A DNA stretch of 64,000 bases, taken from Gremmenia infestans. Taxonomy: Eukaryota > Ascomycota > Leotiomycetes > Helotiales > Hamatocanthoscyphaceae. The position numbers and the translations under genes were made by a program. The notes below the pieces were generated by a model that was not told the origin of the DNA, ran no database searches, and was given only the letters and a program-made list of their open reading frames with translations. The DNA lies in NCBI GenBank assembly GCA_032629725.1, contig JAFEVB010000012.1, forward strand, positions 868,001 to 932,000, read 5' to 3'. Numbering within the stretch: the first letter of the stretch is position 1; each line of letters begins with the position of its first letter. Shown here piece by piece: positions 22,365 through 34,031 of the stretch.

Positions 22365-23325
22365 ATGGTTGTTGCAACTATCAAGTAAGAGCCCTTCCCC
22401 CACCATCTATCTGCATCTGCCTAGACCTGTGCGCTCCTCTTCGCAGCGGCATTCAAGAATTGAGGGGTTCACATCGCTAACAGTGCGCGCGATTAGGTGT
22501 GTGGTCGTCGGCGATGGTGCTGTGGGAAAGACATGTCTGTTAATCTCCTACACTACGAACAAGTTCCCCAGCGAATATGTTCCTACTGTGTTTGACAATT
22601 ACGCTGTTACTGTAATGTGAGTAGCCACCTTCTCCCCGCTTTGTGAAGATTTTGGGTCAGCATGGTACGGATACTCAATCTGGGCGTGCAGATTGAGTGT
22701 GAATTGGTTGCGCATCTTGAAAGACTAAGCGCTAACGGTATGGTGAACACAGGATCGGCGATGAACCATACACCTTGGGACTATTCGATACCGCAGGACA
22801 AGAAGATTACGATCGTCTCCGACCCCTCTCCTACCCCCAGACCGATGTCTTCCTCGTCTGCTTCTCCGTCACCTCCCCCGCCTCATTCGAGAACGTACGA
22901 GAGAAGTGGTTCCCCGAAGTCCACCATCACTGCCCCGGCGTCCCTTGCCTGATCGTTGGCACCCAGACGGATTTAAGAGATGACCCCAGTGTTCGGGACA
23001 AGCTGGGCAAGCAAAAGATGACACCAGTCCGCAAGGAGGACGGCGAGAGAATGGCCAAGGAATTGGGTGCCGTGAAGTATGTCGAATGCAGTGCTTTAAC
23101 ACAGTACAAGCTAAAGGATGTCTTTGATGAGGTGAGCTACGCCCCTTCCCTGCTTTTAAACCCCTACTTACAAGACCTTCCCAAACAGGCAATCGTTGCA
23201 GCTCTTGAACCTCCCCAGACAAAGGTACGTCTAGTATTTCTTCTCTGCTCCTCGCGATGTCTAGCAATAATCTATACTGACTCGATAAGAAACAGAAGAA
23301 GCGTCACACGTGTTTAATTCTCTGA
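22365..23325 (+). CDS. CDC42: Rho-family GTPase Cdc42
   Basis: Master switch for polarity, hyphal tip growth and septation at the plasma membrane. Five exons (22365-22384, 22497-22616, 22753-23131, 23189-23224, 23296-23325) join to 194 residues. It starts MVVATIKCVVVGDGAVGKTC, with P-loop GDGAVGKT at 12-19, and has switch I YVPTVFDNY, switch II DTAGQEDYDRLRP, guanine motif TQTDLRDD, SALTQ, and a C-terminal polybasic stretch before a CAAX box reading CLIL. Leu at the last position predicts geranylgeranylation. VVVGDG and the IGDEPYTLGLFDTAG segment distinguish it from Rac. The first exon carries only 20 coding bases, and the 36- and 30-nt last exons are needed to reach the CAAX box. Confidence 0.97.
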
Positions 23326-25080
23326 TTCACGTACTTACCCCGCATCTCCGCATTTCCGCTTTAGACTCTCCGGCCGCCGTCACAATTTCTCCTACCTCTT
23401 CTCCACAATCCTGTTCGCTCGCATTCGCACGAGAGATGTATTGATTCTCCATGGCAGAAAAATAGCAGCATGAGGGCGTCCTCTTCAGGTTTTTATGCGG
23501 CTTTTCTGATTTCATAGCGATCCGCACCTTTGATCTGATATCTTCGATTTTGCTTTTGGCGCTGGGAAATTGGGAGTGATAAAGGGACTGGTATTCTGAT
23601 TTGATCTGCGATAATCAGTTATACTCTGGATTAGTTAAGCGCATACTTCTGATATTCAGAATTGAACATTTGAGACATCTTATTTTGACCTGGATTTCTT
23701 GTGATGTGATTTGGGTTGGAGTTGAGGAAATTTGATTTACTTTAGCTTAAAGCTTACTTTCTATTGCATTTCTTCCTTTTAGGCTTGGCGCTCCGATCCG
23801 CTCGCTGGGTCTCAACTCAAAGCTATCCCTCTCATCCTCTCTTCCTTCTTGTCCCTTACCTTAACCTCTATTTTTCCCAATACATGCTAAATGCGATCGA
23901 TGCCTTGAGAATACCTTCTCTGTACCCTCCACTTCTGGAGACCTTCGATGATTCAAGCCTCGACCTTGGGATTTGAATCATCGAAAATCTTTTCCGGCCC
24001 TTCCGACTAACACAAAGTTTAGTCGGGCATCTAGACCAGTATAAGTCCCTTAATACCATAGGTAGTTCCTCAGCCATACATACCCGCTGACTAACATCTG
24101 CACTTTTACGACCTTCCTCTATCTCCTAACAAGAACCGTAAGCCACTTGATATAACCTCTTCCTAATCTACCTACGTCGCTACATGCGTCAAAGTAATCC
24201 GCTTTCTCTTCAGGTGCTTTACGTTCAGGAATTGCAAGTTTAAAGGCCAAGCCGAACCCAACTATTGTGACTGTTCTGGTACCTTCTTGATGAATCTCTT
24301 TATGAACGCTGAGCACGCTGCGGATAAGGGGAATCCGAGTTCGAGGTACCAAGATGGCGATGTTGACTACGGAATAAGGTTTACTCGGCAAACGCTTGTT
24401 ATTGGCAGTCTGGGGAAGTTTAGATAATGTATTTCTGACTAAGTCGTCACATGACTCACTAGACTCTTACTCTACTAGGTAAGCGGGGCGACCACCGATT
24501 AACCCTCGGCTTCCTACTACCGTACCTACCCCACATACCAACACCCTACTCTATACACCCTACTATACCCATACGACTTTTAATAAATGAAGCAATACAC
24601 ACGCAGGTACCTATATTCAACTGCTCAATCACAGTGAACAAAAAGTTAAGAGGTGTGGGGTGTGCTTTGGAATATAAAGCTGGTATGCCTGCCTCTTGTA
24701 GCACTAACTGGTTTGGGTTTAAAAAACAGGACCCAAGAACAGGAAGTAGTACTGTAACTACCTGAGACTATAAATTTAGAACAACAGAAGCCATGAAACT
24801 GGATTTGCGAGTTAAAGTTAAAGAGATTCGGGAGATTTAAGGAAAGGAGTGGGGAAAGGCCGCTTGGTGTGATGACCTGGCTCCTGATATCAGCTTTTGA
24901 GACTCACGGATGGTTGATCCGAACCAACGTATACTTTTAAGCATGGTAGGTAGATGTTAGACTTTTTACGCGCTATATTTCAGTATCCTGGTTTTCATTC
25001 ACCTGATGTGAAGTCTGTGCATTTTAATATACCAAGCAACCCGAACTCCCTTCCTACAATACATTCCCCCATTCCCCCCC
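23326..25080. other. Intergenic between Cdc42 and the lectin gene
   Basis: About 1.75 kb with no supportable gene. A 90-codon open frame on the minus strand (24119-24391) resembles nothing I know and shows no codon or motif support. Two adjacent perfect inverted repeats lie at 23944-23985 and 24003-24026. CCTACC-type repeats occur near 24165 and 24525. Confidence 0.55.
23944..23985. repeat. 13-bp perfect inverted repeat (hairpin)
   Basis: TTCGATGATTCAA at 23944-23956 pairs with TTGAATCATCGAA at 23973-23985, with a 16-nt spacer. A second hairpin, CCGACTAA/TTAGTCGG with an 8-nt loop, follows at 24003-24026. Confidence 0.8.
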
Positions 25081-26479
25081 TCACAGATACTTCTTCGGCC
25101 CATTCGCCTTCCTCCGCCTATATAAAACAAAACCGCCCACAAGCAGCGCCTGACTCCCAAAAACCACAAACACAAATTTCCATAGCCCCGTCCCGGTATT
25201 TGCAAGCGTGCCAAGAACGTTAGAATGTCCCTCTCTCACAGCGCTCTTGAGGCCCGCAACATGTTGGTCTAGCGCATTATGCAGATCGGCTTTCGTTTGG
25301 CGGACATCGGATTGTATATCCTTCAGCACCTTGCCAGTTCCTTCTTGCTGCTTGGCACTAGCTTCGATGGCCGTTATTCTCTGCAAGAGCGTTTCGTGGC
25401 GGGCATTGGATTGCTGTTGGTATGTTTGAAAGGCTTGGGTTTGCATTGAGAAGGCACGCATCATGGCTTGAAGACGGTTGTGCAGATCTGCGAATTGCGC
25501 GTCTGAGCTTGTGTATTGGGACGCTGGGGCTTCTTCTGGTATGTCTCGTTGCGTGTTCTGCGTGTTTCCTATCGGTTGCTGTGCTTGGGCTTGGTTGTCT
25601 GGCGCAGCTACGAATTGTTCACCTGGCTGGCCCGCGACGTCTGGTGTATGGCTATCGGTGGTGGTAACGAATCTGAAGACTTCAAAGGAGTCGGGGTTCT
25701 CTGCTGACGCGGCAGACACGCCAAAGTAGTAGCCCAGAGGAATCTTGATCTTGGGGGAGTCGAAGCAGCGGCGGCCGTCAACGTCAACGCTGAAGGAGTC
25801 GGCGGATTGGCGGATGGCGATGCGAGAGGGACGGCCCAGATTGCGGTATGAGTATTCGCAGTGGCCGAAGGCGAGGGAATCGACGCTGTGGTGAGATTTG
25901 TATTCGGTGCTGCCATCGTTGAGGAAGCCTCTTATGGAGCCGCCCTGTACATGAATACTGTTAGCTAATATCTGGACTTGGGTTGAGGACTGGGGATATT
26001 TACGGAGCCTGCGTATTGGTCTACAACTAGTGCTAGACCATCAAATCGCCCAACTGTGTATATGCTCGCTGTGCCAATGTCTTCTCGCCCGTTCTTTGCC
26101 AGATACACCATGAAGTTGCCCCCTCCCCGTTCTGGACCAGTTGCGCGGAAATCTACGTCCACCGACCATGATGAGTGCATGAGGGGTTTCTCGGCCCATA
26201 TTGCTCCACGCTGATTCCCTGGCACTGGCGGCGTGAGGACAAGTTTGTTGGATAGGATTTCCGGGGGTTTGGGGTTCCCTATGATATGGAAGTTGGGTAC
26301 TGCTCGTAGATTGGGGGAGATTCTGGAGTCGCAAGTTAGATTCCGAGGTGAAAAACACGAGGAAGAGATATTTACTTCTCCTCTTGACCAAAACTCAACT
26401 CGGGATTGAGGTATGTAGCTTGCGCAGAAGCAAAAAGGAAGGCCGAGGCCAAGGTAAGGGGTGTCTTGGAGAAATACAT
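25081..26479 (-). CDS. L-type lectin cargo receptor (ERGIC-53/Emp47-like)
   Basis: Type I membrane lectin predicted to carry N-glycoproteins from ER to Golgi. Exons 26479-26376, 26322-26004 and 25944-25081 join in phase to 428 residues. A signal peptide (MYFSKTPLTLASAFLFASAQA) precedes the leguminous-lectin-type domain (about 30-245), with WSVDVDFRATGPERGGGNFMVY, FDGLALVVDQYAG and GFLNDGST, the usual ligand-binding blocks. A Gln-rich linker and a coiled-coil stalk (about 300-380) follow, then a transmembrane helix (VFVVFGSQALLVGGFVLY) and an RRRKANGPKKYL tail. KKYL at the very end is a KKXX dilysine retrieval signal. It is divergent from the Alg8 gene, 532 bp away. Emp46/47 versus ERGIC-53 subtype cannot be settled from sequence alone. 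Confidence 0.9.
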
Positions 26480-27011
26480 GGCTAAGGAGTGGAGAGAGAT
26501 ATCCAAATTCTAAACAGAACAATTGAGGAAGAAATCAAATGCAATTCATAAAATGTTTGCCGCTTTCCTGAACCTGCGGGGAAACACTCTGGCAGTTTGT
26601 TTAGGGTATGCTCTGGCCTGCTCTTCTAGTCCTTTGAAGACCCCCGGCTATGTTGGTGGGAGAGGACAGCTTGCACGGCAGAAGTCACACAGTAGATTGC
26701 CACCACTCCGAATATGAGGTCGCGAATGGATTTTCCTAAGCTGGTGATGGAGGGTCCAAGTTCGAGAGTGAATTTATGAGAAACGAAATGCTTGACTACG
26801 ACCTCTGAAGGAATGAATGCTGCATCCATTATAATGTTATACAATTGAAAGCTGAGCTGAGCTGGCTGGGTTGTTATGAGCCTTCGTCCAATGGGATGCT
26901 GAGATAATCCCTGCTTTTGGTGGCTCGTCGGCTTTTTGTTCTAAACCTCCGTGATGCGATTGTGAAGACTCTCAATTCCACACCAGTACAGAAACATCTG
27001 GATATGTCTCA
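26480..27011. promoter_or_regulatory. Divergent promoter, lectin receptor / Alg8
   Basis: 532 bp between the two ATGs serve as promoter for both genes. A 67-codon minus-strand frame from ATG 26829 to 26626 has one hydrophobic segment (LIFGVVAIYCVTSAVQAVL) but no other support. I saw no decisive factor-binding motif. Confidence 0.5.
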
Positions 27012-28660
27012 ATGGCAGACTTATACCCCTCAATAGCACAATGTGCGGTAGTAGCCACCGCGTTCAAAGTGCTACTGTTCCCAGCATAGTATGTTCTCCT
27101 TCCAGTTTTCCCAACTTCCATCAGAGCTAATAACGCGACAGCAAATCCACAGACTTTGAGGTTCATAGGAATTGGCTGGCCATCATGAACAGCTTGCCCG
27201 TCCAAGACTGGTACTACGAGAAGACTTCAGAATGGACGCTCGACTATCCTCCCTTCTTCGCGGTCTTCGAATGGATATTGTCGCAATTCGCAAAGGTGGT
27301 TGATCCGGAGATGTTGAAGGTTTATAATTTGGATTATGACAGTTGGCAGACTGTGTATTTCCAGCGTTCGAGTGTTATTGCTACGGAGCTTGTGCTGGTA
27401 TATGCGCTTTATCTGTGAGATCCCCAGGCATTTGGCGTGAATTATGCTGATCCTTTTAGCTTCGTTCGATCTTCACCTGCGGCCTTTAAACGCCCTTCGC
27501 ATGCTGCTGCACTTTCAATTCTACTATCGCCAGGTCTTCTCATCATTGATCACATTCATTTCCAATATAATGGGTTCCTTTATGGTCTTCTGATTTTGTC
27601 TCTGGTGTTGGCAAGGAAGAAGTCAACCACTCTAGCAAGCGGACTCCTCTTTGCTGCACTTCTCTGCTTGAAGCACATATATCTCTACCTTGCACCTGCA
27701 TATTTCGTATTTCTGCTGCGAGGATATTGTCTAGGACCCAAATCAATCTTTCACATCAAATTCGGTAATGCTTTCAAGCTCGGGACTGGGATCATTGCGG
27801 TCTTCGGAGCTGCCTTTGGCCCTTTCGTTTACTGGGGCCAGATTCCACAACTGCTAAGCCGACTGTTCCCTTTCTCTCGAGGGCTTTGCCATGCATATTG
27901 GGCTCCAAATATCTGGGCAATGTACTCGTTCACTGATCGAGTTTTGATTTATGGTAAGTCCGATTTACCCTATGACTGAGCAAGGCTGACAATTCCAGTT
28001 GCTCCCAAGCTCGGCCTGGCAGTCAACCAAGACGCTGTCAACAGCGTGACTCGTGGTCTAGTTGGAGACACTTCGTTTGCCGTCTTACCAGAGATCACCG
28101 CAAAGATAACCTTCATCTTGACACTGTTCTTCCAAGTCATCCCTTTAATCAAGCTATTTTTAGATCCCACCTGGGACACATTCATCGGAGCAGTCACACT
28201 CTGCGGTTACGCATCCTTCCTCTTCGGCTGGCACGTCCACGAAAAAGCTATCCTCCTAGTCATCATCCCGTTCAGCCTCATTGCACTCAAAGACCGTCGG
28301 TATCTCGGTGCATTCCGTCCACTCGCAGTCGCCGGTCACGTTTCGTTGTTCCCTCTCCTATTCACCGCCGCCGAATTCCCCATCAAAACTGTCTACACGA
28401 TTTTCTGGCTCGTGCTGTTCCTTTTCGCGTTTGATAGACTTGCGCCAGCGAGTAACAGATCGCGGATATTCTTGCTAGATAGGTTTAGTTTGTTGTACAT
28501 TGGGGTCAGCATACCGTTGATCTTGTATTGTAGTTTGCTACATCAGATGGTGTGGGGCAAGAGCTTTGAGTTTTTACCGTTGATGTTTACGAGTTCGTAT
28601 TCAGCGGTGGGCGTGGTGGGTAGCTGGGTGGGGTTTTTGGTAGTGTTCTTCACGAGTTAG
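27012..28660 (+). CDS. ALG8: Alg8, dolichyl-P-Glc:Glc1Man9GlcNAc2-PP-Dol glucosyltransferase
   Basis: ER-membrane alpha-1,3-glucosyltransferase that adds the second glucose to the lipid-linked N-glycan precursor. Exons 27012-27088, 27142-27414, 27460-27953 and 27999-28660 give 501 residues, within the family range. The ALG6/ALG8 hallmark EWTLDYPPFFA is at about residues 56-66; FFA rather than LTAY points to Alg8. The luminal motif DHIHFQYNGFLYG is intact, as are WAPNIWAMYSF and the HVHEKAIL block. Many hydrophobic helices are visible. Every intron is short and removes an in-frame stop. Shares its promoter region with the lectin cargo receptor. Confidence 0.93.
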
Positions 28661-30011
28661 ATAGAACTGCGAATGATACCCTTGAGATGACGTTGAGAGG
28701 AGCAATGAGGCTGAAACCCCTGAAATACTCGAAACGTGTGTCTGGGAGGGTTGAGGTGTGTGATTCTTGTGCCATTTGTGATTTCTGGGTAACGAGTGAT
28801 GACATGGAGTAGGACCGGGAGTGTCGGCATTTAGATTTTTTGGCTTAGGGCTGGTGAAGAGTCAAAATGGTGAACCTGGAAGTCCCGGGAAAATATCGCT
28901 TAGTAGAAAGCGGGAACTAGCGGCAAGCGCCTCCCTGGAAGTCTCATGGTGCGTGGCACGTTACTGTATGGGCGTGAGACTAGGACAGTTGTGTTTCCAG
29001 TCCAGGAACACGAGAAGGATATACAATAAACCATCTATATATTAAAGCCATAAAATACCAGAATAATAGAGAGTCATGCATTTATTGGCGAAACTCCATA
29101 TATCGCTTCTAAGTCGGCCTTACCCCTGAACAAAAGGACCCCTACTACGTCAACAAAGAATACTCTGCACAAAATATACCGCACCTGTCTATTAGGATGA
29201 GGATTAAGTTTCCTTGAGTTATCCTTAATCCACCCTAGAAGCATCTAACAGTTTGAATCAGACCAAGCTATCAAAAACTGAGGTGATGCCCCTTGTATCA
29301 ATATCGAGGTGTTCGTGTGAAAATCCCTATTATTTCCCCGCCTATTTTCAGAATTCCGTACGGGATGCCTCTTGGGGCAATATCAGCCAAAAGTATACAA
29401 ATAAGTACTTGGCTGATAGATCTCGTTCTCAGCTTTATTTCAAGCCCAAGAAAGTGGTTGAGATGTGGCTCCTTGTTGTTATGATGTTGGAAAGGGAGGG
29501 GCCAAGGTCGAAGGGGTTCCTCGCGTCTTTTTGGGAGCACGCACCACAAACGACGAGGCTAATGCCCGGCTAGCCTTCCTGCACTCGTGCACCTTAAAAT
29601 ACAAACCTCCCTCCACCTTTTCTTAAAGTTCTTCCCATCAGTTGCCCCGTCCAACAACGCGCTGTTGTCCTCACGTCAGTCGCCCACCACAAACCCCACC
29701 ACCTCAACAGTCCGAGTCTCTGCGACTTCTATAACACGTCTCCTGGTACTTATACGCGTCGAGAGCCGTAGCTGTAAGTCTGATATCGATACTTCCACCT
29801 TCACGGGAAAGCTCCCTCGCCCACCCAGGACCCCCGGTGCACCATTTACCTCCCCCTTTCCTCAATTCCACCCCACAGCATCGCCCATACCCTTTTGCGA
29901 TTCTATCCAAGAGCATACTGTGATGAATGAGGGGCATACCGAGTCTAACAACCCCCCCTTCCCCAGGTCCTCTACGGCGTTTATAGGCCACCGTCTCCGC
30001 AGACCGCCAAC
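28661..30011. other. Intergenic, upstream of the Itc1-like gene
   Basis: No gene supported. The stretch 29580-30010 is C-rich, resembling a promoter plus pyrimidine-rich leader. Open frames on the minus strand here look like shadows of that base bias. Confidence 0.55.
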
Positions 30012-33000
30012 ATGGTACGAATTCCCCTGATACTCCCCAACCAAATATAATAGCTGACCCTTCTAGGTGTTTTTTAAAAGAAAACCCGTACACTATGTCC
30101 CTCCGCCCAAGATTGACAATGATGACCAGGAGGTGAGTCCCCTCCGATTGGGACATAACAACGCGCCACAGTAATTGACTCATGAGCCAGGTCTGGGAAA
30201 TCAAACAAACGAAGGAGATATTCACAGACTATGAACAGTACTTGAATCGGTATGCGCCTACAATATTACTATTCGACGACCCTGCTAATGATGTACACAG
30301 AATGGACTTTTATAAGCAGGTTAGCTTTCTATATACCAAATATATACAAGCGGTGTGCTAATTCCCCTCAGCGCAAGTTTATATGCCAAATAACTGGACA
30401 TTCACAGCTTTCATTCTTCGACGCGCTCAAGAGCGAGGTATGTTGTGAGTGAGAATTGGAGGCGAGCAGGGCTGACTTTCTCCAAGGAAGCAGGTGCGCA
30501 AGAAGTAGAAGCAGCCTTCCCCGAAGCCCTGAAAGGCCCCATATTACGGCGCGTCCAATTCCAAACCATCTCGCGAATCGATACATTGGTGGATCTTATT
30601 TACGAGGAGTTTCGCGCCGATTACTACCCAAATGAAGCGGTCACAGTACACGTTATAACAGGCGAACGACTCACAGGGATCGTGAGAGACAAGACGCGCT
30701 TCGGAGCGAAGCAACTAGCAGACGGCACTATCACGCCTTCTTTCTCGAGATATTTCGTGAGTTTGGATAATCGACCGAATGAGGAAGCAGTGGTAGATGA
30801 TGCGCATATCACTCGAGACCGCAAGATATTTACCAAGCAGGTCTTGAGATCATTTATCAAGAAGACTGTCACTAGAGAAGCTTGGACTGGGGCGCCATGG
30901 TTGGTTCGCCCTGATATTGCAGCAGAGTACCACATTGACACTCGCGTCCCACCACATCTTCGTCAAGAGAGCAAAGCTGCAGAAAGGAAAAACAGCCAAG
31001 CGCAAAAGAAGGCCGCGTCCGAATTTGATGGAATGATTGGAAGCTTCCCTGGAAATTCCCAAGCTCGACTGCCAGAATTGAAGCCAGCACCCAAGAGCCA
31101 CAAGAGCAAAGCACAGCAGTCTCAACTGGCCAAGAGTAAGCCGCAGCCGTTTTTGAATCCTGCTCCTGACAATTTTCCTCATCCCCAATTTAACCCTCCA
31201 CCTCCGTATGTATCTCACAAGTTTCAAGTCACTGGCCCACCCCAAGTGGGACCTCATTTCGGAAACTTCCAAAACACCTCGTTTGCTTTCGCGCCACTTC
31301 AATCATTACCTCCGCAACCACCGCCACCACCACCGATCAAGTATCCTATCGAGGACTTGGAGGTAGCGCCGCGACACGATGGTCCGAAACGACCAACACT
31401 CAAATTCTTTTCGGAAGATACGCCGATGGGAACTGGAAAAAGTAGTGGCAATGGAATTTTGATGAAGTCTATCGGTCCACTACTCGAGTCATGGGACACG
31501 TTGAACGTCTACTGCGAGATTTTTAAGTTGGATTCATTCACATTCGATGATTTTGTAGAGGCTCTTCAATTCTCATCCGAAGACGTCGAGTGTGAGCTAT
31601 TCGTTGAAGTACACTGTGCCGTCTTGAAGCTTCTTGTGAGCGCGGAAGCAGATGGCGGTAAAGTAAATGTTCAGTTGCCAGACATGGATGAGGAAGACGA
31701 TGAAGACGAATCAGGAGCTGAAGAAAGTCCCAAGAACAGTCCGACCCCTGAACCAGAACCGGCGCCAAAGGGACGAGCAACCAGAAGCAGTTTGGCAAAG
31801 GCTGAAGCCGAGGCAGCAAAAGCTGAACAGGAGAACATCAAAGAAGAATCGGAGGAGCCCAAGGACAACCACCGGGCGGCTGAAATGCAAGATGAGGCTG
31901 GCTGGATTGATCGTTTGAGGAGGCGAGACTTCAAGAATGGAGGCTGGCAATTCATTATGATCGGATTGCTGTACCAGCTTTCGAAAGGCCCTCGTTATGC
32001 CGGCTCTCTAGAGGATTTGCTGACTGAACTTGCACCTCTCAACATGCCGCCCACGCAAGATACAGCTCGCCAACAATACAACAAACTCGAAGTCAACCTC
32101 CGTATCAAGGCTCTCCAAATTATATGTATGCTTACGGCCGAGACGAAAGCAGTTCGTGGTTACATGGAGGAGTGTAGTGAGCAAATGACCGCCTTCCGGA
32201 AGGAGAAGATCCAGTATCAACGCGAGAAAAAGCAGCTGTAAGTTTCTCATTGTCATTTACAATTTATACTAATATAGTCAGAATTGCGGATCTCACAACT
32301 CTCAATGAAGAGCGCAAGATCCTGCTTCCAGCAAACATGCCTGCCTGTCCAGTCCTTGACACCAAGACTATAAATGGTAATGGTGACATCAAAATGCCCG
32401 ATGTAGAAGAAGAAGGCCCGGATTCAACCCTTGAAGATGAAATTATGGACACAGACGAAGACCCGCATCAAGGCCGTTCTCTTCGCCGCGGCCTAGACCG
32501 CGCCGCCGACCGAAAACGCAAACGTGAAGTCGAGCAAGAGAAGAAAGAAAAAGCAGAAGCCGATGCCAAACTGCCCAAACAATCAAAGCAATTCACCAAA
32601 CTCATGAAAGAGATCCAGAAAAAACAAGATGCCATTAAAGACTGCGAAGAAGAAATCGCGGTTCTGGATAACGATCTCCGGGAAGCGGATTGTCCTCGTA
32701 CGAGAGTACTCGGGAAAGATCGCTTCTGGAATCGGTACTACTGGTTCGAGCGGAACGGGATGCCGTATGGCGGCTTGCCCAATTCGAGTACTGCTGAAGC
32801 CGGGTATGCGAATGGATGTATTTGGGTTCAGGGACCAGACGATCTAGAGAGGGAAGGGTATATTGAACTCAAGCCTGAGTGGGAGAGTGAATATAAGGCG
32901 CGGTTCAATATGACGGTTCCTGAACGCAAGATGCTTGAAGAGGGCTCGACAAACGTTTTCAACGCGCGGCAGTGGGGTTATTTGGAGGATCCTGAGCAAG

Positions 33001-33449
33001 TTGATGGCTTGATTTCCTGGCTAGATATTCGTGGCATCAACGAAATCAAATTATCCAAGGAGCTGAAGACATATCGCGATACAATCGTGGCTTGTATGCA
33101 GAAGCGCCACAAATACCTCAATCCACCCGAAGAAGAAACGGAGAAAGATGAAGGTAAGCGAATAAGCACGCGAAAGAAGGAAGAGAAGAAAGAGGGTGGT
33201 AATCTCAAGAGATGCCTGGGCTGGAGAAATTACATGGCGCTTGAGGATCTTGGGTTCTTGCATAGTGATCCACCGCGACCGCGGAAGATTAGCAAGAAGG
33301 CTAAAGAAAGGGAAATGGAGAAGGAAAAGGAAAAGACTGTAGTTGTTGAGGAGAGGACTAGAGGTGGGGCGGGGAAGAAAGATAAAGAAAAGGAAAAGGA
33401 GAAAGAGGGGAAGGGTACGGGGAGGCAGGGATCGAGATACAAATTTTGA
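30012..33449 (+). CDS. ITC1: Itc1/Acf1/WSTF-like subunit of an ISWI remodeling complex
   Basis: Accessory subunit predicted to guide an ISWI ATPase on nucleosomes. Seven exons (30012-30014, 30067-30132, 30191-30249, 30301-30319, 30372-30437, 30487-32237, 32282-33449) join in phase to 1043 residues. The N-terminal WAC domain (1 to about 125) reads VFFKRKPVHYVPPPKID, VWEIKQTKEIFTDYEQYLNRMDFYKQ and RKFICQITGHSQLSFFDALKSE. A Pro-rich region follows, then the DDT domain (about 405-470, ESWDTLNVYCEIFKLDSFTFDDF), WHIM1-like block (GGWQFIMIGLLYQLS) and WSD/WHIM2-type motif GKDRFWNRYYWFERNGMPYGG. A coiled coil and a Lys/Glu-rich tail end it. The first coding exon is just the ATG. For the last intron the acceptor GTCAG at 32277-32281 is needed; the nearer TATAG breaks frame. 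Confidence 0.9.
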
Positions 33450-34031
33450 AGGTTGACGCAGACAATATGGGACTGTTTTTGATACAAGTGGAGTTTTGGG
33501 AGTTTGTGGAGGTATTATTTAGTGCAGCGTGGTGTTTGGGTTTGGGCATTACTTGGCGTTCATCTTTGGTTGCACTGATGGCAAAAAGTGGAGTTTGTTT
33601 TGAAATCAGGCCTGTACTCCGTATGGTATGGACCATTTAGATGTAGCGATACATGGAAGTGTGAGTGGTAGATAAAAGGAACCAATAAGCATGATGTTAT
33701 ACGATAACCTGTTGTGTAAACCAAGACATTTGCTATACTCGAGTAGTTAAACACCAGTTGATGGACTGGGTTTTGGGATACTTGTAGTTTCCAACATCAA
33801 TTCTTTCCAACAAGCTTTTCATACTCGGTACAAAAGAAATAAAAGTATTTCAAGGTTAAAGCTACTAAGCTCTTAATGCCGAATATCACCCTTTCCGTTC
33901 GCCAGCCGCCGGCCAGGCCACCTTTACTCCATATCCAGAATGTCATAATTAGTATACAGAAATCATTTCCTTTTTATCATCAAACACTCCATCTCTTTCT
34001 TTCTTCCCTCCTTTCCTCCTCTTCTATTTCA
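33450..34031. other. Convergent 3' spacer
   Basis: Between the Itc1-like and Pex26-like stops. It has one exact TACTCCGTA copy at 33615-33623 and an AATAAA-like signal (GAAATAAAAG) near 33836. No gene seen. Confidence 0.6.

Noticed and set aside
23960..24080. tRNA gene on the minus strand from a B-box-like GATTCAAATCC
   Set aside because: The bases on each side of the presumed T loop do not pair, and no acceptor or anticodon stem can be drawn at tRNA spacing.
24119..24391. 90-codon minus-strand ORF as a gene
   Set aside because: No recognised motif, signal peptide or splicing context; it lies in a repeat-rich spacer.
29704..30225. Minus-strand 173-codon ORF over the Itc1-like 5' exons
   Set aside because: It overlaps the WAC-coding exons, which have strong family support; this frame is a shadow of C-rich leader DNA.
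32265..32281. TATAG as acceptor of the last Itc1-like intron
   Set aside because: It puts the following exon out of frame; GTCAG four bases later restores it.
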